A stretch of 64,000 nt of DNA from Metopolophium dirhodum (GCF_019925205.1 NC_083560.1:94020083-94084082); one strand, 5' to 3'; positions 1 to 12,060 are shown, counted from the stretch's first letter. Made by a program: numbers and translations. Notes: generated by a model from the letters alone, not told the origin.

Positions 1-797
1 TCTTTCTAATATCCTCTTGTGTAGACGTTTGAAGTTTTCCAATTTTATATAAAAATCCAAAAATGTTAAAATAATATGATGTTTAGTCAAATCTTTTTTT
101 TATAGACTGAATTGCATTATCCATTAATTCTAAGAAGTATGAACATCTAAAATCATTCTCTGGATCTATTGTATAATTTGTATTACCTTCATATTCAAAT
201 AACTTTTTTTTTTCAATACCGCGGAACTTTAAATTCTGTTTCAATCTCCAAAGACTCTGCAAGCTCTTTTGCTTCAAGTTTAGCTTGATTAAATCCCGTT
301 TCTCTGTACTAACCCATAAACTTAATAAGAGCATTGAGTAATGTTGCATATGTATCTAAATTGGTATTTGGACCTTGTATACTTTTACTAACAATATTCA
401 CTTCCTTCAGTACAGTGTACCAAACACACAAACTTATAAGAAATTCATACTTGCTGATTTCAGATACTAACGAATGTGTTTCGCTTTTAATTAAAGAATC
501 ATTTGTGGTTTCTGAAACTTCGTCCAATGCTTCTATTATTTCTTTAACTTGAAATCATACTGACTTTATGCTGTCATGCCTGCTCTCCCATCTTGTTTCT
601 GACCACCTTTTGACAGTCCAACGGTGACAATGTTTTGTAAAAATCATCCACCTTCCTGTAGATGCTGCAAATATAGTATATATTCATTCAATAGTACCAA
701 AAAAATGTATAGCTCTGGTAGAACTTTTGACAGCGTCCCCAATTACTAGATTTAATCGATGAGCAGCGCATGGTATAAAAAACGCCTTTGGATTTTG
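1..797 (-). pseudogene. hAT transposase (ZMYM1-like) fragment, broken
   Basis: This is the C-terminal half of a hAT-superfamily transposase of the group often annotated as zinc finger MYM-type protein 1-like. Read on the minus strand it starts at about 797 with a CAAHRLNLV motif (the CxxH region of the hAT RNase-H-like core), continues through WSETRWESR (the RW motif, about 580) and a helical insertion domain, and runs off the left edge. In-frame stops lie near 686 and 548, and the frame shifts near 310 and 220. The N-terminal half is absent because a PIF/Harbinger element begins at about 798, right after the codons preceding the CxxH motif. It is dead as a gene. The family assignment rests on motif order and spacing only. 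Confidence 0.75.
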
Positions 798-1150
798 ATT
801 TAAGCTGGTTACACACCTAGCGTTTTCGACGCAGCGTTCGAACGCCTAAAATTAAACATGCGTCTACAAATGGCCATATTCACACTAGGGGAAAAACCGC
901 GCGTCCGAACGCGTCCGAACGCATTGAAACGCGCAGGTTTAATTTTGAGCGTTTTGTACGCGGCAATATCTAAAATTAAACATTGTATTTACCATGTTAT
1001 CATTCACACTGAGCGTTTTCGACGTTGCGTTTTGCAGCGTTTCAGTATATTTATTCTATTCGTCAATGAATCATTACGCATATTGAGATATTTGTCAGTT
1101 TCAATTACATTTTTTTTAATCAGTAAAAAGACCTAGGTATATTAGGCAAA

Positions 1151-1410
1151 ATGTTTGATACAGAACTCTTTATAATAAAAGTGAATAATGAAGAAAGTAT
1201 TTGGATCATAAGTAAGTTTGTGTTATATATTAAAAAAATAATAAAAATATATAAAATGATTCTTCATTCTTTGTATGTTTAATATTAATTATTTCATAGA
1301 ATCAAAAATGTATCATGACCGTGTAGAGAAACATGTCAGCTGGAGACGAGTTGGCAAAGCCATGTTCAATGATTTTGAAAATCTTACGGAAAAAGAAAAA
1401 GAAACAAAAA
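1151..1410 (+). CDS. MADF (Myb/SANT-like) domain protein of Harbinger element, partial
   Basis: Two exons (1151-1210 and 1300-1410), with GTAAG donors and a TTTCATAG acceptor, encode the start of a MADF domain. The visible signature is ESIWII, then LYxxR-like KMYHDR, then a W (SWRRVGKAM) and a basic-acidic helix. In PIF/Harbinger elements the second protein is a Myb/SANT or MADF DNA-binding protein that brings the transposase to the element ends; that role is inferred here from the convergent transposase gene at 1883-2774. The ATG at 1151 begins the conserved region. After the donor at 1410 I see no convincing third exon, so the gene is probably truncated or its later exons have decayed. Confidence 0.6.
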
Positions 1411-1882
1411 GTAAGACAATAAAATAATACTTAGTTTTATTTAATTCCATTACAAATACCCAAACATATAGGTGTGAAAATAAAAAATGGTTATTGAAAT
1501 AAATCTAACACCATTTAATAATAATAAATAATAAATAATAAATCTCAAACCATGTTTGCTTAAAAATGTATTAGATTACCTATATGTTGGTTGTAGGTTA
1601 ATTTTAACATAATTATTATTATTAAGTGCTGTAAATATATTAACAACATAAAAAGTCTGTGTTATAATATTTATTTTTATCATGGTAAATTATGTATTTG
1701 AAATCTAAGAAATAATTATTATATTGAAACTGAAACTGAATAATGACGTCCAAAATAAAAAAAAAAAAAAAAAATGAAAAATATACCTGGTATAAATTAA
1801 AATTAATATATTGGCAAAGGTAATAAAATATTATATTTTTTACCAAATAAAAAACATTATAAATTTAATGATATAGGCCATA

Positions 1883-2774
1883 TTATTCCACAACTTTATT
1901 TTGCCAACTTGATGAAAATTCTGGTTTGTTTACATATTTTACAAAATATTCTCTAACATTTTTTGCTTCTAATGGAGCATTTCCGACTCCTTTTTTTTCA
2001 TTCACATCTCCTAACATACAGTTTAACGTGTCGTCGATGTGAATTCCATCTCTACGACGCACAAAATTGTGTAAGACACAAGACGCTTTGGTGATTGAAA
2101 TAGCAAAATCCGGTTCAACTAAAATATTTGAATGAAATACTCTCCATTTATTTGATAAGATACCAAACGTACATTCAATATGTTGTCTCGCTCTAGACAA
2201 ACGATAATTGAAAATACGTCGTTCATCATTTAAATTTCTCCCGGGAAACGGCCTCGATAAATGCTTGCTCAACGCAAAAGCTTCGTCTCCGACTAACACA
2301 AACGGCTGAGGAACACCTTGTTCGTCTCCGGGTAATGGCTTTTCACATGGAAAGTTGACACGGCCAGAATATAGTTTTTTACCAAAAGATGATTGTTTGA
2401 AAATATTACAATCGCTTTCCTTGCCATATGACCCTATATCAATGACGCGAAAACAGTAATTAGAATCACAAATTCCCATAAGAATTATTGAGAAGAAATT
2501 CTTATAATTGTAGTAAAGCGTTCCACTTTTTTGAGGGCATTCAATTCTAATATGCTTGCCGTCTACAGCACCCACACAATTAGGAAATTGGCTTTTTTCA
2601 AAATATCCAGCTGCAATGTCTAGCTATTGTTCTGTGGTAGGAGGTGCCATTTCAATCGGGTGTAGTTGTCTCCAAATAATTTCACAAGTCTCGCGAATAA
2701 TTTTCGAAATGGACGAAACACCCATTAAAAAATCAAAATGTAGAGCTGAAAAATTTGTCCCTGTTGCTAAGTAC
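1883..2774 (-). pseudogene. PIF/Harbinger DDE transposase (HARBI1-like), one stop codon
   Basis: The main exon of a Harbinger transposase (DDE_Tnp_4 type). It opens at a TTTAG acceptor at 2775 with YLATG (the conserved RFLATG-like start of the family). Catalytic signatures follow: GAVDGKHI (first D), VGDEAF (second D) and HIECTFGILSNKW (the E region), then LHNFVRRRDG. The frame is open from about 2575 to 1883, about 230 codons. One in-frame TAG at 2624-2626 interrupts the region between HPIEM and the first Asp motif. An upstream exon encoding the helix-turn-helix part is missing. The copy is probably inactive, though with only one clear lesion it is not very old. Confidence 0.8.
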
Positions 2775-2900
2775 CTAAATAAAACAACAATGTGTACATT
2801 ATTATCAATCTTGTTGATTATTCGAATAAATATTTGAATATTATTTGTATTTGAATACTATATATTATTTTAGACAACGTTATGAATGTTTATTCTGAAT

Positions 2901-3298
2901 AAAAATTCAGATTTTGTATTCAAGTACTTTTAACATGAAATTATTTACCGTTATTTATATTTTATTTATTAATTATATAAAATCATTGTACAAAAAAAAA
3001 TTTGATAATTTAATTAAACTTTAACTACAATATTATTTTAGAATGAATTAATACAAGGCTCTTAATATATTGTTACAATGGCAGTTGGAACGCCTTACCC
3101 TCGTATTCTCTAGTTAATGACACTCTCTAAAGTTAATTAGAATGGCACTGTTAACTCGTTGAGGTACGATGGCATGCGCTTGTCAATTCTTAGTTCGTTC
3201 CTATCTAGTTGAAATGACTCAAAGATTACGTCATATACCTTGGCACTATTCAGTTTAATAAAACTTCATTGACACATATTACGTATATCCCAGCGCTG
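2901..3298. other. No gene recognised
   Basis: AT-rich sequence, then a stretch of more mixed composition from about 3080. No open frame with recognisable motifs on either strand. The mixed-composition stretch may belong to the LTR-like unit that follows. Confidence 0.4.
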
Positions 3299-3610
3299 TT
3301 CCTATAAAAGGTAAGAACGTAAGAATGACTAAAATAATGTTTAACTCGGGTTTTCAGGTCTGAAACACTTTTATTGTATTAAAACAAACATAAATAAAAC
3401 ACTTAGCAAATTCAGATCGCCTAGCCCGTACTACGATCGGCGTTTCACACGCACGTCGTAGCTACGTCCTCGCCGAATCACTCAGCGACAACGGGGGCTG
3501 TGCCTGCGCGTACGGCGGTGTTATATAGAAAATATTATTGTCGCCTCAGCACATTATTGCTTCGCTGGCCTGACCTATGTCAATAATTTACAATTTAAAA
3601 TATTCCCACA
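3299..3610 (-). repeat. Probable solo LTR of a retrotransposon
   Basis: Read on minus, the block starts TGTGGGAATATTTT, has a TATATAACACC promoter-like box near 3526, a GC-rich leader, and an AATAAAAG polyadenylation-like signal near 3375. That order is U3-R-U5 as in an LTR. The plus-strand left edge TGTTCC at 3299 would complete a TG...CA structure. An 11-bp sequence ACACATATTAC occurs at about 3273 and 3607, flanking or overlapping the ends, but it does not fit cleanly as a target duplication. No internal retroelement coding is adjacent, so a solo LTR is the simplest reading; exact borders are uncertain. Confidence 0.4.
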
Positions 3611-4679
3611 CATATTACATATATATAAAATAATATTATTTTGACGACTGTCTGCAATATACGACAGTCCCAGTTGTTTTTTGGAAAAAATTCCCTCATT
3701 TTTTAATGCTATTGCTACATAAAAATGTCTTATTACAAAATTAAATACTAAACTTATATTATTACTAGGTTACTGTCTCGGCTTATTCGCATCGTTGACT
3801 ATAAAATTATGTTTAAATGTTAATTTAATCTTACTATTTAATAATTAATTATATAATGCGTGCCTAAAAAAAATAAATAAATATGAATGTAAGGTTATAA
3901 AAATGTATTGATTGGTCCTTTTGTGGAAAAATGTTTTCTTATAGATTGTTCACAGCTTGAAGTATAATATTTTTATTTCGACATTTAGCAATAAATGTTC
4001 GTTGTTTTTCTATGGTATTTCATTCTTTGATTCTGTGGTAGTTAATTCTTCTTCTCTTCTTGTATTTCATAAAGTAAGTATTTGAATATTATCTTGCTTG
4101 TTTTCGTTTTGTCGAATTTGATTTGTAATTTTTATTCTTATATCTATATTTCTGCTTTTCAAATTTCTGTTTGGACTGTGTCTTTTTCCTGTCTTCGTAT
4201 GGAACAATCTTATTTGCTATTGTTTCTATAATTTTTGGTTTAATGCTTATTGTCTACTTTGAAAATATTATATTCGCCCTTTGTCTCAGAAGATTGTTGC
4301 TACTCGTTGACTCGTGAATTTTTGATTATGCTGAAAATACATTCTATTCTTTTGTTTTTTTATTTTTGTAACATGTTTTTAATATTTTATTATTTTTCCT
4401 TAAATGTAATTTGTTTTATTATAATATTACAGTAGTTTAGTTAGTATAAAATCTGCTAATGTCTTGTTATTGATTTTACTAATCTGGTGCTAAATTACAT
4501 ATTTGTTCTTAAAAGGGTATTACATATTATAAAATTCTGGAGAAATATTAAAGGTAGAAATATTAAATTTTTAAGGTAGTTAAATTAAATTTGTTCGTTG
4601 ATTTAAAATCATTATATAATGCATATATATATATATTATATAACGATAACGTGGGTGACAACCGGCTTGAGAAGTTGAC
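3611..4679. other. No gene recognised, T-rich non-coding DNA
   Basis: Long T-rich runs around 3940-4440 give short open frames of hydrophobic composition that match nothing I know. A (TA)n tract sits at about 4622-4640. Nothing else can be supported. Confidence 0.4.
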
Positions 4680-5472
4680 TTAACCTTTCAGCAGGCGCGT
4701 ATGCGCATTTTGTACGACAATTATAGATTTATTGACATAACTTTTATCTACGTATCCCGATTAATACTGGGGTTTTTCCTATTCCACAATAAAGTGTATG
4801 TTATAAACACTTAATAATTATTATCTAATCTTACGTATTTTTCAAATTATGATGATGTATATTTCAGTCAACTCCGTCCGATCGCACGAAATACGTCTCG
4901 CGCCTGGTCGTAATAACTAATAATATTAGTTAGTTTATGTATCAGTTTTTCAAAAAAAATACCAAATGGAAAACGTTGTTGAAGATGTACATGAGCCTCC
5001 TAAGAAGCGCGGAGTTTGTCGTTTATGTACGATCGAAAAAAAGAGATCATCTGCTACAATGAAATGCTATAAATGCAAGTTGTACCTACACATGTAAGAA
5101 GCATTCTAGCAAAAATGAAATAATTTGTCAGACATGTAATGACGAAAGTTTATCAGACTAGAATTCGATTATTTATTTATTTTATAATGTATTAGGTTAT
5201 ACTGTGTTACTTTTATTTAGTAAGAAATAGAAACAAATCGTGTTTTATTAACAATTATATTGAAATCATCATAAAAAATTATAAAAAAAATATGTATAAA
5301 TTCATAAAATATTATATAAATAAGAATAAAATATTACAAAAAAATATTTCTATTAAAAATTATTTATTTATCCTTCATTTTAATTAAATATATATGAAAA
5401 GCATTTTGTCGTATAATGTACGATACGCGCCTGCTCGTGTAATACACAGTAGCGCGCCTGCCAAAAGGTTAA
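4680..5472. mobile_element. piggyBac MITE with TTAA target duplication
   Basis: The unit is bounded by TTAA at 4680-4683 and 5469-5472, the obligate piggyBac target. The left end reads CCTTTCAGCAGGCGCG and the inverted right end CCTTTTGGCAGGCGCG. The right end also holds a second internal copy of the motif (GAGCAGGCGCGTAT on the reverse strand, about 5427-5440), and GTACGACAA/ATACGACAA blocks lie inside both ends. Asymmetric internal repeats of this kind are typical of piggyBac. About 785 bp remain, too short for a transposase, but the tail of one is retained (4966-5161). Confidence 0.85.
4966..5161 (+). pseudogene. piggyBac C-terminal cysteine-rich domain, relic
   Basis: Inside the piggyBac MITE a short frame begins MENVVEDVHEPPKKRG and carries CRLC, then CYKC, the start of the C-terminal cross-brace zinc finger of piggyBac transposases, which binds the subterminal ends. 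A one-base shift near 5091-5094 moves the remaining half of the finger (CKKHSS, then CQTCNDE and a TAG at 5159-5161) into another frame. The conserved Cys spacing across the two frames shows this was the last exon-like part of the parent transposase. It is either a passenger left by internal deletion or, less likely, a short DNA-binding protein that was once open. Confidence 0.7.
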
Positions 5473-7353
5473 AGGGGTTGCCGTGTTTACTTCGAACATT
5501 AAAAGTTACGACCTTCTGCTACACCGAATTTCTATTATCATACAATTATTACGAATATCAGCTGCTACGAATAAACACATTCCACGATTTAATGTTACAT
5601 CGAATTTATAAAATAATGAAATTTATGAACTATTACCACGATATGTGAATACCACTATATCATTTTACTACGTGAACAAATTCACTTTAGCTACCAAGCT
5701 TTTTTTTTTACATTTTTTATTTAAAACATGTATTTCAACAAGTTAAAAACGATAGTGCAAAAACAAATTTGCGGAAATCATTATTTTGGAATTTATTTTG
5801 GAGGCTACGATTTTAAACTTACCAACTTCAAGATCATGAATAATGTAGGCTTATAACATCTCAATCAAGTATCCACAAGTTCAGTAAAATAATTCCTTTT
5901 AGACGTTATTAACATGTAAAGAGGAATTTGTGGAGTCCAATGTCCAAATTAATAAACCATTCACACCTCATCGTGAAGGCGTGAAACGTGATAATTTATA
6001 ATTTGTCTTTTCGTCTTTTTTTTTTCGGTAGGAACTAAATTCAATTTGAACCACTAACAGTAACCTACTGGCTACTATGAAGTATGAACATACTGAACAC
6101 AGTACACACTATACACGCTCATGGCCCAGGGGGTAGTAGGAACCATGACTAAATAAATTTAGTTAGTCATGGTAGGAACTAGGATTGAGATTGAACCAAT
6201 TGAACTCAACTATGTGGTATCCGCGGTATAAATAAGGAATAACTAATGGTTAACCATTAGTTAACTACATGGTTCAACCACAGAATATATGAAATTTAAT
6301 ATAAATTTAAATTTAATTTTAATATAAAATTTAATCTATTCTGTGGTTCAACCAACCACAGTTCTAGAATATTTCACGGTGAGCCGATTTTGTAATAGGT
6401 AAACGGTATACCTATTACCTAACCATAAATCTTAATTTATTAAAACTAGTAAACATTGATTTGCATAATGTAACAATATTTTTATGATTGTCTATTTATT
6501 TTTATTTTTTTGAGATTTTACTTTGTAAATGCTTATTTAGAGTTAAAATTAATTGTTGGTTTTTACATAAGTACCTACAAAACAAAAACCTTTGAATGAA
6601 TAAAAAAAAATGAATTTTTTTTACATTTTCTCAAACAAAAACATTGACACAAGAATTTTATTAAATTAACGACTAAATAATTAGTATTTTAGGTATGTAT
6701 TATATTTAATATGTTTTTGAACCTCTGGTATGAGGTTTCTTTGTAAGTTCAAAACTGCCTAATATGTTTAAGATGATGAACTACCAGAACTACTGATAAA
6801 TCATTAATCATTATGTCCATTTTCTATTAAAAAATGGTGTTGAAATTATTAGTCATCTATGTACTAAGCATAAATAAAATATCTACCTACTAAGATAAGT
6901 ATAATTTGCTAAATTTCTGTATTAAAGAAAAGTTAATGATAAATTATAAAAAATATAATTATTCATAAATAGGTTTTTGTCAGGAAATCTGTCTTAAAAT
7001 TAATAAACTAAAATTGTAATATTCCAGTTTTATTTGATCGTAAATTTTTTCTACATTTTTATATTTATTCATATACTTATTTTATTTTATAATACTTAAA
7101 TATTGAATACTTATATAATACTTATATATACTAATACTAAATATTATATTATACCTACTTATTTTTATATTGTTGACCAAATTACCATCACACTAATAAA
7201 TATAGGTATTTTAAAATAGTAAACGAAAAGTAATGATTTTAGTTAGAGAATAATGTTTATTATAAAAAAAAAAAAAAAACTACTAATAGGTAAATGGCTC
7301 AATGAAGTCGAAAAAAAATACAAACTTATATATTATTATAAATTGATCAGCAA
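5473..7353. other. Intergenic, no gene recognised
   Basis: No coding signature on either strand. The only structured part is a cluster of inverted repeats at 6143-6353, listed separately. From 6400 to 7250 the sequence is AT-rich with TAGGTA-type motifs. It probably includes the 3' untranslated part of the MULE-RING gene that ends at 7354. Confidence 0.4.
6143..6353. repeat. Cluster of palindromes and inverted repeats
   Basis: Three nested structures occur within 210 bp. A 10-bp inverted repeat CCATGACTAA/TTAGTCATGG lies at 6143-6152 and 6163-6172. A perfect 22-bp palindrome with arm AACTAATGGTT spans 6241-6262. A 16-17 bp inverted repeat TGGTTCAACCACAGAAT pairs 6270-6286 with 6338-6354 with one mismatch, around an A+T loop made only of AT-rich repeats. 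The arrangement suggests a foldback-type MITE. Confidence 0.55.
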
Positions 7354-10300
7354 TCAGCTTATGAACATTTGTGCAACACCATCCACAGTATCATCACATA
7401 CTTCACAATTGTATGGAAGTGAGATTGTACAATCCATGCACCTCCATCCATGTCCACAATATAGGTACACATACCTTGAGCCATTTTGGGCGTCCCTATA
7501 AGCCCTCCCACAACAAATGCAGTTACTGCCTGTCGGGTCTAAAAGGCTGTTAATGTTGCGTATCCATGAGTCTATTGCAAAAAGTAAATATATTTTTATA
7601 TTAACCGTTAAAAGTCAAAACATACCAATATATACCGTTATTAAAACTTGTCAACATAATATTTATATTTAGGGTTCTTGGATATTCTGCCCTGCAGACG
7701 GGACATTTGGACAATCGCCGAGCACACACATCACAACACCACCCGTGTCCACATGGCAGAACAATATTTATACCTACAACGACAGCTCTGCGTTGCCAAC
7801 AAACAAAACAACGATCATATTCCTCGCCTGCTTAAGTATAAAATAAGTTATAGTTAATGTAATATTTTTATTTTTTATATTATTACTTAATTAGTATTAA
7901 TAATAGTTAATAATATTTTGTTTAAACTAATAACAATTTTTACATTAGGAATATAATGTACATAAGACGTGTAACCTAGTATTTGTGGTAATGTCTGATC
8001 CTCCAAATTGATGATGTTCAATTCTTCAGCATCTGTTCCAACCACCACGATCTCAAAATTTTCATCCTCTTAGAATACAAGTATTTTCATATTAATATTG
8101 ATTTAAACAATAAATATTTTGTCTTACCTAAATGTTCATTTTCAGCTGTAAGTGCTTCAACTACTTCAAAATGCACAACTACAGAAAAAGATAAATATTA
8201 AATCTGCTTCATTATAATTTATATTATTTGTAAACATTAATATAATTTGTACCTTCGATTTCTGGTTCCGGTAGAACTTCCATTATGTTGTCTATAAACA
8301 AATTTAACATTTTAAACATATCTATAAAATTGTTTAATTTATCTTAAAATTTCAGCCATACAAACCTTCCATTGCTTCTTCATTTAATCTCTGATGAGGA
8401 GGGAGCCTTCTGCTAGTATTGGGACGTCCTCGGCGTCTCTGGCCTCTTGCTGCATGTAAAACAGGGGGTCGAACAGCAGATTGTACCCGGGCTTGATGTT
8501 TGCCCCTTCCAGCACCACGCATTATACGTCCTGACTGGCATTGTGGTGGTTGAAGAGGTCTAAGTACCAATGCATTTGGTGGTTGAAGAGGTCTAAGTAC
8601 CAATGCATTTGGTGGTTGATCATTTAATTGCTCATCTATTTTTTATTATTTATAATTGTTTAGTAAAAATTAAATTAATAAAAACAAGATAAATTTACCC
8701 GTTGGTAAATGGCCAATTTGTTGATCCCAGTAACCACTTGCAGAGTGAGCAACTCGTCGAAGGAATGCTGAAATGTCGTATCGGCCATTTCTGACATTTT
8801 GAAGTGCAGCAGTTAGTAATTGGTTATTGGTGTCTCTACTTGTTAATATTGCTCTCCGAACCTACAATAACATTGGAAATAACTACATTGGTAGTCTTAG
8901 TAAGTAGTATCCTAAAGAACTATAATGCTTAAAACAACTAAGAATTAAGTTTTGTTTTTATTCTTTTCAATATAAACAAAAGTAACTTAACGTATAGTAT
9001 ATTAGATATTTTATCATAAATAAACAATATTATTATTATTTTTAAAACTATAATAATTATAATATAATTTTGGTATGTATTGTGTGTGCAATTATACTTT
9101 AAAAATAGCAGCAAGAATGCAAATTGTAATTATTTATTAAAATAACATCCATCTTATGACTAAATAGATTTATATCTACTTAGTTATGATGTAACTTTTG
9201 TTATTTTATTGAGTAAAAAAATAAACATCAATTTATATTTTATATTATAATCAAATATAATTTATAAAGCACAACAACTATATATATTATAAATACATAA
9301 TATTTGCTTAAAGATGTTCCTTTTTTAAATTTTCCATTGAGTAAAATAATCATTTTAAATTCTTTTATTTTGCTTTATACACTTTATTAAATAATAAAAA
9401 ATATACTTAATTTTCATTATAATATAATAATTTGGAAAAAAAATATGGAAATAGTTCCTATTTTTTTAATGACGTAAATTAAAATCTGTTATGTAATTTG
9501 ACAGAAAAAATGCATCTTTTATGTAGGTATATTAAATATTTATTACCTAGTGTTTATATTTATATTTACCTGGTGGCCATTTATAATCTGCTGTGTTTCT
9601 CTCCTTACTCTCCTTTCTACCAATCGTAATCGATCTATAAGTAATGAATTCAGAATTGTTAACCTAATATTTTATACATAAATTAATTAACTAATTATGT
9701 TGCAATTTCTAGTTTGAGTACCATAGAAGGTCCAAATCGGTGGATGTCTGCCAATTGTTGTCTGAATGGTGCTATGGAAGCTTTCAATATAATTATTGGT
9801 TCTGATATTGACACCATATACAGAGAAACCATGTGGTCCAATTGTATTCATCCAATAATTCTGGAAGTAGTGGAAAAGCTCTGTGATATTTTCAGCTACA
9901 TTCATGTCCCTGGCTAACCTTTGTACTTCCAAGAACCCACCAAGAATATGGAAATTTTCGGGGTAATCTTCAATTCTCTCTGGTGGCAGGTGTGGCAATG
10001 CCATGATCTATTGGTAATAAATTTAATTTTTAGCACAATGATAAATTTTTCAAATTAGTCAATTAACATTACCATTCTGACTATAGTTGCTATGTGTGGG
10101 TTATTGCGCACTAATACCATCAAGTTGTGCGTTTGAATAAATCGCACTATGCACTAAAATAAAAAATAATATTTAATGATGATAATTTAGAATAGTCATC
10201 AATCATCATATTTAGTTTAACCTTTAATGTACACATGGCTTAGAACAAAAATAATTTCTGCTAATGTTAAATGTTTAACTTAGTGATTTAATTAAAATGC

Positions 10301-12060
10301 AATGATCTTGTAAAAGAAAAATTAATTTAAACTCAGTTCAAATATAACTGGTGCTATTATTAGGGTTAAGATGTCAATACATTTTACGGTAATGATTAAT
10401 AAATTACATAATATTCAGTGAATCTATCATAGGTATTTTAATGTTTACTTCTTGATATATTTAAAATAAATTACAGTTATATTTTGTTCTAACAAAGAAG
10501 TATCAGAATTAAAATTTAAAATATTATTAAATGTATTATAATGCGCTGTATTAAATATTTATATTAGGTAGGTATGCATCATTTTATATAGTTTTATTAT
10601 AGGAATTTATAACAGAATTCATTCTGACCTCACTTTGAGTATAACAATATTGTATTATTTTAATATTTTGAGTAAAATCAAAAAAAAAAAAAGCTATTGT
10701 AAGGAAGACAGTCACTGCAGGAGTAGTTATCAACATAAATATGAATGTAAGTTAGCTGACCTGATTAAAATGAAAGCAGCACCCTATCAACTGACTTTCG
10801 GGTAAAACTCTTCTTGTTGCATTTCTAAGAGCAGTCTCGTAGTCTGTTATGACCTGTAGCCCATGCCAATTTAATAAATCAAAAGAAAGGTCATATCTTA
10901 GAAATTGCCACAATCTTGAATATACAAGTTCAGTCCTTTGGTTCAGTATTGCATATACTACTGGAATAGACTTACAAAAAACAATAAATTATTATTTTCA
11001 TTTTCTATTTTGATCATAATATTTTGGAAATTATTTAACTTCATTAATATGTTTAATGATGAAAATAAAACAATTGTTTTAAGTTTGATTTTCAAAACTG
11101 AGAAAGCTAATATTTTATACTGATTTAACTATTATATAATTTAAATATTTAACTCAGATTTTATGGTTTTAAATTAATATTTACTATGTTGTCTAGAAGT
11201 ACATGAATGGTAACCAATTGTTCCATGTCTCCTGGAATTCTTGGAAGCACAGCAAATGTTCCATCAATAGCTATTACTGATGATCGCCTCATGTATGGTG
11301 AATAATTTTGTAAAAATACAATATTGGCAAAAACCAATCCACCAAACACAGTTTCTTCACCAACTAGGTACTCTAGAGGGCCTTGATAGAATGGACTGGT
11401 CATGTTGTCATCAAATAGTGACATTAAACCCCGCCATCTCTGAGATACAATCGTATCGCCCATTACTGCTAATGAAGCTGGTACTGGGGGGTTGTATCTT
11501 TTTCGGATACTCCGCATCATATTTAATGCAGAATCCACGGTAGTGAGCATTGCTGCATTTGGGTATCTGCCAATATTATTGAAAAGGTTAGTTGTATTAA
11601 GTATTTCATTATAAGCAGTAAAATTATGTTGAAATTTTTATAATACTTTTAGTATGTTATCTTACCTTCTAGATTCTTCCTCATATATCACTCTGGGTGA
11701 TGTGCTCTCAGCCGAAACTCTGCTTCTTAGAGCTGCCAAAAATTTTCCAATCTCAACATCATGCCCGGGCCTATGGGTATGCATACTATACATATCAATT
11801 GGTGCATTTTCTGGCTCCAGATCCATCGAGGCTGTTGCACGGCAACCCCGTTCGTACCTTGTGCATCTTAGCTGTCTAAACAATTTTAGTATTACACTAA
11901 TTAATTAAGAATAAAAAAAAAATGACTTAGAATTCAGATCATTTACAAAACACTATTTCTAACCTTCTATTGGTGGAGGTATGGTTTTGAACGTATGTAT
12001 AACCGTTAGCAGCTAAATATACTAAATTTCCTCGAATACCAGGCACTCTTCTTGACGGAT
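7354..12060 (-). CDS. MULE transposase-like protein with FLYWCH finger and two C-terminal RING fingers
   Basis: About 14 exons with GT-AG borders, none containing a stop. Order on minus: FLYWCH zinc finger split by an intron (exons 12060-11964 and 11875-11666; RCTRYERGCRATA, then HTHRPGH); MULE transposase core (11576-11185, VIAIDGTF first Asp; 10970-10761, ITDYE second Asp and GCCFHFNQ); 10154-10073; 10015-about 9722 (NNYIESFHST); 9631-9571; 8861-8700; a basic Pro/Arg-rich exon 8639-about 8368 with a doubled NALVLRPLQPP; three short acidic exons (about 8290-7975); RING finger 1 (7826-about 7648; CFVC, LPCGHGWC, CPVCR); RING finger 2 (7571-7354; CICC, LYCGHGWRC, CEVC). About 780 residues. The first exon has no ATG and a stop lies just upstream, so the N terminus is missing or further away, beyond the hAT insertion at 12205. 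No MULE inverted ends were seen, so it may be host-retained. Confidence 0.7.

Larger units (their letters stand above)
798..2900. mobile_element. PIF/Harbinger DNA transposon, right end not found
   Basis: Two convergent genes typical of PIF/Harbinger lie here: a MADF-domain gene on plus (1151-1410) and a DDE transposase on minus (1883-2774). The left end falls at about 798 within a hAT coding sequence, next to TTA/TAA, the usual Harbinger target. The terminal 300 bp is unusually CG-rich and carries the motif GCGTTTTCGACG twice (820-831 and 1013-1024), each just after an ACAC..CT tract, probably subterminal transposase-binding repeats. I could not find a matching inverted terminus on the right, so the right boundary is a guess and the end may be decayed or deleted. 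Confidence 0.65.

Noticed and set aside
858..1136. 92-codon plus-strand open frame
   Set aside because: It lies in the CG-rich terminal repeats of the Harbinger element and has no recognisable motif.
4250..4435. Hydrophobic 61-codon frame that looks like a membrane peptide
   Set aside because: T-rich DNA yields Phe/Leu/Ile codons by composition; no other support.
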